A stretch of 12,556 nt of DNA from Microcaldota archaeon (GTDB lineage Archaea; Micrarchaeota; Micrarchaeia; Micrarchaeales; Micrarchaeaceae): the NCBI GenBank assembly GCA_021792115.1, contig JAJYVI010000026.1, positions 1 to 12,556 on the forward strand, in the 5' to 3' direction. The first letter of the stretch is position 1. Every line of letters starts with the position of its first letter. A program made the position numbers and the translations under genes. Below the pieces are notes generated by a model that saw only the letters and a program-made list of their open reading frames with translations, did not search any database and was not told where the DNA came from. This document shows positions 7,469 to 12,556 of the stretch, piece after piece.

Positions 7469-9075
7469 ATGGCAAATGTAAATCTCGATGCTTTAATACC
7501 TAGAGAAGACTTTGAGGTTTTAGAATCTACAACAAAGTCATATCCTATAAGAGATATTGTGACTGTAAGAGATTTGCAAAAAGGAGACTTCTTTTTTGAA
7601 TCAATACGAAAACCAGATTTCCAAAGAGAAACAAACGAATGGAACATAAATAGGATAGTTGAACTAGTGCGAAGTTTTGTTAATGGCGATTTAATTCCTG
7701 CCATAATTTTATGGCAAAGCGATAGCAGATATATTTTTGTAATAGATGGTTCACATAGATTGAGTGCTTTAGTAGCATGGGTAAATGACGATTATGGCGA
7801 TGGTGAAATATCTAAAACTTTTTATGGACTTGATATATTAGAAGAGCAAACAAGAATTGCAGACAAGACCAGAACAATGATTAAAAATTCAGTAGGTTCA
7901 TTTAAAGATTATCAATTTGCAGTTGCGAATCCAGATAAATCATCAAAGTATGCAACAAAGGCAAATGCTTTAGGGTCATTGGCAATTCGATTACAATGGG
8001 TTAGTGGAAATTCGGATAGTGCAGAGAAGTCGTTCTTTAAAATAAATCAGTCAGCAACACCAATAAACACCACAGAATTGAAATTATTAGAAAAAAGAGA
8101 TGAACCGAATTGTATAGCGGCCAGAGCAATTATAAGAGGTGGTGCAGGTCATAAATATTGGTCTAAATTTGAAGAAAGCAAACAAAGAAAAATTGAGGAT
8201 ACTGCTAAAAATATAAGCAAAGCTTTATTCAGACCGCTGCTACATTAACCTATAAAAACGTTAGACTTACCTATAGGTTGTGAATTATACGCTGCGCAAA
8301 CATTACCCTAATTTTAGGATTTGTTAACATAGTAAATAATATCGATGATACTGGGACAAATGCAAAAAATAAAGAGATATTAGAAGAACCAAAGATAAAA
8401 ACTCCAGAACAAACCGCCCAAGAATTAGAGGGAGCTAGTATAACAACGATAACTTATTTAGAAAAATGTTCTACAATAGCCCAAAAGATAAATAGCACCA
8501 GTCCAATATCTTTAGGTCTTCATCCTGCTGTTTATTTCTATTCACAAAACGGAAGATATAAAACTGCTTCATTTTACGCAATTGCTGCTTTAATGATGGA
8601 GCTAAATGACAAAACCAAAATAAGCAATTTTCTTAAAGTCAGAGAAAATTTTGAACGTACCTTAATAGATTATGATTATTTGATACAACAAATAGGTCGT
8701 AAATATAGAAGTGCAATCGGTGGTTACCCCCACATAACTGCTTTCTATCAAGAATTAATAAGTAAACTATCGAAAAATAACAAAACGATAGACCAAATTA
8801 TTGATGATATTTTAACAGATAAAGAGTATTCGTATCTTAAGAAATCAATAGAGCCTATTGTAATTGAAGAAAAAGACTTTTCAGTAGAAACTAAGTCTGC
8901 AGTATTTATAAAAGAAACTCTTAAGAATGCACCCAAATGCAAATTATGTCATGGTTATATCCATGTAAATTCTACCACCTTTGATCATATCAATAGAAAG
9001 GAAGATGGAGGCAAAGGTAATGTAGAAAACGCACAATTAGCACACCCATATTGTAATAATATCGAAAAAAATTAA
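7469..9075 (+). pseudogene. Broken ParB/DUF262-like + HNH nuclease gene (defence/restriction type)
   Basis: Two reading frames join into one protein of about 536 residues. The N-terminal half (7469-8245) has PDFQRETNEWN, a G-x-LIPAIILW strand and V-IDGSHRLSALVAW, the D-G-x-H-R motif of ParB/DUF262-like DNA-processing proteins. The frame is cut by TAA at 8246-8248, yet continues as PIKTLDLPIGC and YAAQTLP to 8308. A one-base loss in CCC before TAA (8306-8311) then shifts it, and the next frame carries on as LILGFVNIVNN, through GLHPAVYFYS, to a C-terminal HNH domain. That domain has CKLC, FDHI, then GG-x4-N-x3-AH-x2-CN near the end. The span of 1607 bases is one short of a multiple of three, as a single deletion predicts. 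GmrSD-type and related systems combine such domains; I infer DNA cleavage in defence. Catalytic residues remain in both halves, so the damage looks recent or could be a consensus error. The second half alone could start at ATG 8593 or 8596. Confidence 0.85.
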
Positions 9076-9090
9076 GAATAACGAATAGCA

Positions 9091-9551
9091 TCAGTCCGAC
9101 TTGTCAAGCGGCTTGATGGGATTTGAAGTTAAGAACTTTGGCTTAATCCCTAACTCGTTCATCTCATGTATCAGCACCACAATATTATGGCAAAGAACCT
9201 TCAACAGAACCTCATTTACCCTTGCAATATTATCCTTGCTTCTTACGAAATCCCCAAACTTCGACTTTATCATGTTGTTGGTGCTTTCTACATTGCTCCT
9301 TAGATGGTAGTGCTGTAAGAAGTCTTCTCTGTTATAGACAAAGTAGTTGTACATCTTCCTCCAAATATGGTTGCTACCTCTTGGCTTACCTGTTGCGTTG
9401 CTCCTGAAAGCGATATATAGTGTTCCGCCTATCTGGTCTATGTATGCGTGATTATCTCTGCTCGAATACGTCTTATCTTTTCACACGCATCTTTGCATGT
9501 CTTATACAGGTCGCCAAGAATGTTAGTATCGCCGTCCAACATAATCTTCAT
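9091..9551 (-). pseudogene. DDE transposase remnant, 5'-truncated and frameshifted
   Basis: The minus strand carries the C-terminal part of a DDE transposase of the IS4/IS5/IS1182 superfamily. The later frame (9480-9091) has DKTYSSRDNHAYI, holding the second catalytic Asp, then IWRKMYNYFVYNREDFLQHY and RSNVESTNNMIKSKFGD, holding the catalytic Glu, and ends KPLDKSD. It meets TGA at 9483-9481. One base added to the AAAA run (9481-9478) would join it to the upstream frame that starts at ATG 9551 (MLDGDTNILGDLYKTC...CEK). The first catalytic Asp and the N-terminal half are missing, and TAG stops the frame just before 9551, so the element is dead. The stop lies 15 bases from the end of the HNH pseudogene, tail to tail. 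No clear terminal inverted repeats were found by eye. Confidence 0.85.
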
Positions 9552-9637
9552 TTTATTATTGGATTGCAAGAACTAACAATTTTTCGGAAAATTTAAACTC
9601 TTACGTTTCTTTAACCCACAAACCTCATTTCCTAAAA

Positions 9638-10069
9638 TCATAGTTCTTTTTTAAACCACTGCTCTTCTGATTCTTTAAAGCAGATATGCTTATAAAATTT
9701 TTGTGCATCTTTCATATGTTTGCCTACTGCTACATATATAGTTCTTATTTTTAAATCTTTAAGCAAATGGATAGTTTTGTTTATCATAGCTTTTCCAATA
9801 GCATGACCTCTTACATTCTCTTCCAAGTAGATTTCTTCCAAATAAGCAATGCCTTTTTCTTTTATGTGCTGATACCAAACAACCCAGCAGTATCCTATTA
9901 TTTTATCATTATCTTTTGCTGTCAGTATAATTTGACCTGACTTGAATTCAGTTAAGCTAAGTTTGGAACTATAAAATGTTTGTTTTTCATCACCAGCATA
10001 AAGTTTTTTGTACATCTCTTCTATCTTTTTCATATCTGATGATGAAGCTTTGGCTATCTTTATTGACAT
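9638..10069 (-). CDS. GNAT-family N-acetyltransferase
   Basis: A cytoplasmic enzyme predicted to move acetyl from acetyl-CoA to an amine. The 143 residues cover one GNAT fold. An N-terminal helix (KIEEMYKKLY, 15-24) is followed by strands around IILTAKDNDKIIGYCWVVWY (47-66), motif A YLEEIYLEENVRGHAIGKAMI (76-96), with the CoA loop R87-G88-H89-A90-I91-G92-K93, and motif B AQKFYKHICFKES. The usual first Gly of the loop is Ala. The substrate cannot be told from sequence. The gene follows the radical SAM gene with a 4-base gap, and its AGTGAT ribosome site overlaps that gene's TGA, so the two are probably translated together. This suggests it acetylates the operon's peptide or protects the host from it (inference). 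It could instead be an unrelated housekeeping GNAT. Confidence 0.85.
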   Translation of the reverse strand: MSIKIAKASSSDMKKIEEMYKKLYAGDEKQTFYSSKLSLTEFKSGQIILTAKDNDKIIGYCWVVWYQHIKEKGIAYLEEIYLEENVRGHAIGKAMINKTIHLLKDLKIRTIYVAVGKHMKDAQKFYKHICFKESEEQWFKKEL

Positions 10070-10073
10070 TTAA

Positions 10074-11207
10074 TCACTTTTTATCTATTATTATATTACT
10101 AACATGATTATACAGAGCATTCAGCGGACACATTGCATAATTAAATGGTAATTTTAGTGTTCTATACATATATCTATCATAAATACATCCTCCTCGGCAA
10201 TATGAGAACCACTCACACTTGGTACAATGTTTATTGCTTCTGCCTTGATAAGTTAATACTTTTTTATATTCCTTATTTAAAAAAACCTTATCTATAGATT
10301 CGATGGAATCTATATTTATATTCATATTATTTTTATCTTCATTAGAGCGAGGAAATTTATCACATAATGTTAAGGTATTATCTGGGTAGAAAGTAAAGAC
10401 AATATTAATACAAGTATCTTTTCCTATTTGACAAATTTCAGAATTTTTATTTAAAAATGATTTAATTAAAGCCTCATAATATATAATAGATACTTTAGGA
10501 TCATCATAGGTATACCAGACATTAAATAAGTCAATAAGAAAAGAAGTGTATTCTTCTTTGGGATATATATAATCAGTCAATACTTTATTGTCAAATATTA
10601 TTGGCTCTTGGGGTAGAAAGTCAAATGTAGTTATATCATTTTGGATAAAGAAATTAAACAAATTCTTGGCTCCAAACTCTAAAGTTTTCTTTGTTGCAAC
10701 TGCTAATGCCCCAAAAGGAATATTATATTTTTTAAGTACCTCAATTCCTTTCATTGTCAAGTCAAAAGAACTTTGAGAACCTACTCTCATTGGTCTCTGT
10801 GCATCATGTATCTCTTTAGGTCCGTCTAAGCTTATACCCACACGAATTTTATGCTCCTTAATAAATTTAGCCACTGCATCTGTTATTAAAGTTCCATTTG
10901 TTTGGATACTATTAGTTATAGTTTTACCAACAAAGATATTTTGAGCATTTATTATATTATCTAAAAGTTTTAAATTTATTAATAATGGTTCCCCGCCATG
11001 CCATATAAAGTCAATATCTGTTATTTGTTGTGAACGACTTAGTATAGTATATAGTTTGTAAATTTGTTTTTCTTTCATTACTTTTTGAGGACTATTTGTA
11101 GTAGAAGATTTAGGACCAGCAACCCCACAATAACTGCATGTCAAGTCACAATTATTAGTTAGCTTTACAATAATGCATATGCTACTATTTATATTTTTGG
11201 GCTTCAT
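10074..11207 (-). CDS. Radical SAM/SPASM enzyme, peptide-modifying type
   Basis: An iron-sulfur enzyme that cleaves S-adenosylmethionine to start radical chemistry. From ATG 11207 (377 residues) the SAM cluster motif is C20-x3-C24-x2-C27 (NNCDLTCSYC), followed by WHGGEPLL (69-76), QTNGTL, and the SLDGPKEIHD segment seen in sulfatase-maturase-like and FxsB/cyclophane-forming enzymes. The C-terminal SPASM domain has C266, C282 (YPDNTLTLC), then C328-x2-C331-x5-C337-x3-C341 (CTKCEWFSYCRGGC) and C360. That is the canonical set for two auxiliary [4Fe-4S] clusters. An in-frame TTG at 11231 is possible, but it has no ribosome site and overlaps TCACCTCC, so ATG 11207 is preferred. The gene follows a 41-codon peptide gene by 42 bases and couples to an acetyltransferase. 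No sulfatase is present in the window, so a RiPP maturase is more likely than a sulfatase maturase (inference). A sampled 60-base line has about 27% GC, against about 57% in a sampled line of the copper ATPase gene. Confidence 0.9.
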   Translation of the reverse strand: MKPKNINSSICIIVKLTNNCDLTCSYCGVAGPKSSTTNSPQKVMKEKQIYKLYTILSRSQQITDIDFIWHGGEPLLINLKLLDNIINAQNIFVGKTITNSIQTNGTLITDAVAKFIKEHKIRVGISLDGPKEIHDAQRPMRVGSQSSFDLTMKGIEVLKKYNIPFGALAVATKKTLEFGAKNLFNFFIQNDITTFDFLPQEPIIFDNKVLTDYIYPKEEYTSFLIDLFNVWYTYDDPKVSIIYYEALIKSFLNKNSEICQIGKDTCINIVFTFYPDNTLTLCDKFPRSNEDKNNMNINIDSIESIDKVFLNKEYKKVLTYQGRSNKHCTKCEWFSYCRGGCIYDRYMYRTLKLPFNYAMCPLNALYNHVSNIIIDKK

Positions 11208-11249
11208 AAAAACAGAAATTGGAGGTGACAATCCATTATTTAATCAAGA

Positions 11250-11375
11250 TTACTTAAGACTAGAATGCAGTTTATGTCCTCTCCAGTTAGTCGGTTCTGT
11301 TTTGCGTTGATTAGCAACTTCACGCATTAGACGCTGTAAAATTTTACTTTTATTTTCCTTTATTTTTGAAATCAT
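11250..11375 (-). CDS. Short basic peptide, candidate RiPP precursor (41 residues)
   Basis: A 41-codon frame on the minus strand, ATG 11375 to TAA 11250, directly upstream of the radical SAM gene. It has the strongest ribosome binding site in the window (AGGTGA, four bases before the ATG), with a TATA-like box before that. Residues 1-25 are a Lys/Arg-rich amphipathic helix (MISKIKENKSKILQRLMREV, then ANQRK), plausible as a leader. Residues 26-41 start TEPTN, then W31-R-G-H34-K-L-H37-S-S-L-K, plausible as a core. There is no Cys, so lanthipeptide or sactipeptide chemistry is excluded. The aromatic residues W31, H34 and H37 are spaced by three, and H37-S38-S39 fits the His-x-Ser pattern of cyclophane-forming radical SAM systems. 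I recognise no family. It could instead be an independent small basic protein, but order, signal strength and position favour a substrate. Confidence 0.65.
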   Translation of the reverse strand: MISKIKENKSKILQRLMREVANQRKTEPTNWRGHKLHSSLK

Positions 11376-11379
11376 AAAT

Positions 11380-11385
11380 TCACCT
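11380..11385 (-). promoter_or_regulatory. Ribosome binding site AGGTGA of the peptide gene
   Basis: AGGTGA matches the archaeal anti-Shine-Dalgarno tail over six bases and sits four bases before the ATG at 11375. It is the clearest such site in the window and is the main reason to accept this short frame as a gene. Confidence 0.7.
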
Positions 11386-11402
11386 AAATAAATATATATA
11401 GT

Positions 11403-11420
11403 TTTATTTATTTATATGTA
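11403..11420 (-). promoter_or_regulatory. TATA-like region for the peptide/radical SAM/GNAT operon
   Basis: Minus-strand TACATATAAATAAATAAA is centred near 11412. It predicts a transcription start near 11386-11388, just before the ribosome binding site, which gives a very short leader. A second AT run (ACTATATATATTTATTT) lies between this and the ribosome site but is too close to the ATG to serve it. Confidence 0.4.
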
Positions 11421-11930
11421 TCTATAAATTGATATCTAGTGTGTTGAAAATTTAAATAATTATACAATAATTCCACTAATACTATCAATACAAAAAATTT
11501 TTGGTTTTTTCTTTTTATATATAAATAGGGTGACTGCGACCGTCTTAAATAATAGGATATCCTTATGCTTAGCGGAGCGGCTGCCTATATAGGCGGCACC
11601 ACAGCGCCAAGACAGATATTATGAAAATAATATTAAAAATAAAAAATATAATACCTTTGGTTTTAGCAACATCATGTGTTGTTGCTCAGGAAAATGGTCA
11701 TAGATATAAAAAGGGCAGATTAATTGGGAGGCAGATCTGTCAATTGTAATAGAAAATCTTTTCTGTTGCAGTGATAGAGAACTGCCTGACAAACTTGAAG
11801 AATATAGTTTATTAAGTGAATTATATTACAAAAAAACCGCATTATTCTGTATTCTCTAAAATAAGGAAATTTATTGGATCAGAACTTAACTTCGCCACTT
11901 TCATAATCTAGTAAAATAAATAATTAATAT
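11421..11930. other. Intergenic stretch: poly-T tract, GC-rich patch, decayed coding traces
   Basis: About 500 bases without a confident gene. From 11493 there is a poly-A/poly-T tract (AAAAAATTTTTGG followed by TTTTTTCTTTTT), then a strong TATA-like box (11513-11527), then the GC-rich palindromic patch described separately. ATG 11621 to TAA 11749 (+) is a 42-codon frame with a signal-peptide-like start (MKIILKIKNIIPLVLATSC), unsupported otherwise. Between 11719 and 11890 two + frames look protein-like, one with ELPDKLEEYSLLSELYYKK and the next with KFIGSELNFATFII. They may be scraps of the transposase N-terminus or of another dead gene. I cannot assign them. Confidence 0.4.
11529..11616 (+). 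other. GC-rich palindromic patch behind a strong TATA-like box, possible structured RNA
   Basis: By hand count about 47 of 88 bases are G or C, far above the surrounding sequence. It contains GGATATCC (11554-11561) and a near-perfect palindrome, GCTGCCTATATAGGCGGC, near 11579-11596, which as RNA gives a 6-base stem with one G-U pair. GTCTT near 11542 can pair with AAGAC near 11609 to close the whole. TTTTTATATATAAATA ends just before it on the same strand. It has no T-loop or CCA of a tRNA and no recognisable SRP, RNase P or C/D-box motif. It may be a small RNA gene or the end of a mobile element. Confidence 0.3.
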
Positions 11931-12556
11931 TTGGTGTGTCAATTATTATTGATAAACATGACAACACCAAATACAAATAATATATTGGAGAATAGAAATA
12001 TGAGCTTTTCGGTAGGCAGCATTGGAGTTTTGCAAAAGATGGAAAACGAATATAAGCTCATATCAGGGATTTTTGGAAATACGCCAACGAGACATAAAGA
12101 TTTTTTAGGGCAGGCAAAACTTCTGCTTTACAACAGGTTGAATTAATCAGTATCAGTGCATCAAATAATTCCTACTTCCTCAACAGACCTCTTTGAGATT
12201 CTTGGAATGCAAAAAGCTCCTACAGAACGCGATTTATATCGAGATGTATCAATTATCGGCGAATTGTTTCCCCTCTTTATGAGTAGATACCAACAGATAA
12301 TAAAAAACCATAATTTAGTTGATATATGTCAAATAATTGACTTTTCTTCTGCATCGCTTGAGGGAAATATGAGTGACCTTGCAGCATTTGGGCATCCGAA
12401 GAATCATAGAACAGATAAGAGACAGATATCATTCGGCATAGAAACAGGGATAAATGATGTACCAACTGCGCTGACAATACAGAGAGGCAACATGAACGAT
12501 GCGAAGCATATGAGAAAGATGTTAAAAGTAGTACCTAAAATAACAACAAAAGGTAC
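11931..12556 (+). pseudogene. IS1634-type DDE transposase with in-frame TAA, cut by window end
   Basis: One frame runs from 11931 to the last base with a single stop, TAA at 12144-12146. Before it the protein has GVLQKMENEYKLI, then HKDFLGQAKLLLYNRLN. Directly after it come SVSVHQI, FEILGMQKAPTERDLYR and RYQQIIKNHNLVDICQIIDFSS, whose Asp fits the first catalytic position. FGHPKNHRTDKRQISFGI and GINDVPTALTIQRGNMNDAKHM follow. This is the pattern of archaeal IS1634-like (IS4 superfamily) transposases, in which N-[DN]-SVS continues without a break, so the TAA is a nonsense mutation in an otherwise well-kept gene. The usual N-terminal domain is not seen in frame upstream, and the TTG at 11931 is only the first possible start. 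The C-terminal part lies beyond the window, so whether the element is otherwise whole cannot be judged. Confidence 0.85.

Noticed and set aside
9578..9593. AATTTT/AAAATT hairpin as terminator of the GNAT operon or end of the IS remnant
   Set aside because: The stem is only A-T pairs in AT-rich DNA, has no T-run after it on the minus strand, and no partner repeat was found at the other end of the remnant.
10074..11207. Radical SAM protein as an anaerobic sulfatase maturase
   Set aside because: The fold is shared, but no sulfatase gene is in the window, and a short peptide gene with a strong ribosome site precedes it. It remains possible if a sulfatase exists elsewhere in the genome.
11221..11262. 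Perfect GGAGGTGA ribosome site on the + strand as the start of a + gene
   Set aside because: No ATG, GTG or TTG lies within a usable distance, and the first ATG downstream (near 11264) opens only a short frame antisense to the peptide gene.
11529..11616. tRNA gene in the GC-rich patch
   Set aside because: No GGTTCRANYCC T-arm, no acceptor stem of seven pairs and no cloverleaf spacing could be found on either strand.
8246..12146. TAA read as a sense codon, because two genes have in-frame TAA with protein continuing after it
   Set aside because: The intact genes in the window (pilin-like protein, copper ATPase, tryptophanyl-tRNA synthetase, 58-residue gene) end in TAA at sensible positions, and both interrupted genes are defence or mobile genes, which often decay.
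1..12556. CRISPR array
   Set aside because: No regularly spaced 25-40 base repeats with unique spacers. The repeats seen are a 10-base tandem array, AT-rich degenerate repeats and an internal coding duplication.

Overview
The window looks like part of an AT-rich archaeal genome, most likely a small-genome DPANN lineage of the Micrarchaeota/ARMAN kind (inference). The support is: a class III (archaeal pilin-type) signal peptide on a protein with DUF2341-like modules, a style common in Micrarchaeota; a tryptophanyl-tRNA synthetase of the archaeal/eukaryal type with KMSAS; TATA-like boxes about 26 bases before several start codons, which fits leaderless transcripts; and GGTGA-type ribosome binding sites on some other genes.

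Layout. Bases 1-7169 look like resident genome. A secreted or surface pilin-like protein with two DUF2341/LamG-like modules begins before the window and ends at 2664 (+). It converges on a copper-exporting P1B-type ATPase carrying an N-terminal YHS/TRASH metal-binding domain (2820-4898, -). Divergent from that come a 120-residue helical protein of unknown function (5074-5436, +), tryptophanyl-tRNA synthetase (5635-6747, +) and a 58-residue conserved-looking small protein (6993-7169, +). The spacers hold TATA-like boxes, terminator-like hairpins and short AT-rich repeats, including an exact 10-base-period array.

Bases 7170-12556 look like an accessory island. It opens with a ParB/DUF262-like + HNH nuclease gene (7469-9075, +) of the restriction/defence type, broken by one in-frame TAA and one single-base frameshift. 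Next is a 5'-truncated DDE transposase remnant (9091-9551, -), also frameshifted. Then comes an intact-looking three-gene minus-strand operon: a 41-codon basic peptide with a strong ribosome binding site (11250-11375), a radical SAM/SPASM enzyme (10074-11207) and a GNAT acetyltransferase (9638-10069). The window ends with an unexplained GC-rich palindromic patch behind a strong TATA-like box (about 11529-11616) and an IS1634-type transposase interrupted by a TAA (11931 to the window edge).

The best candidate for an undescribed system is the minus-strand operon. A short peptide gene is followed directly by a radical SAM/SPASM enzyme of the peptide-modifying type and a translationally coupled acetyltransferase, as in ribosomally made, post-translationally modified peptides (RiPPs). 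No free RiPP recognition domain, protease or exporter is visible nearby, so peptide maturation and secretion would need genes elsewhere. The function is inference; the gene order, motifs and spacing are read from the sequence.
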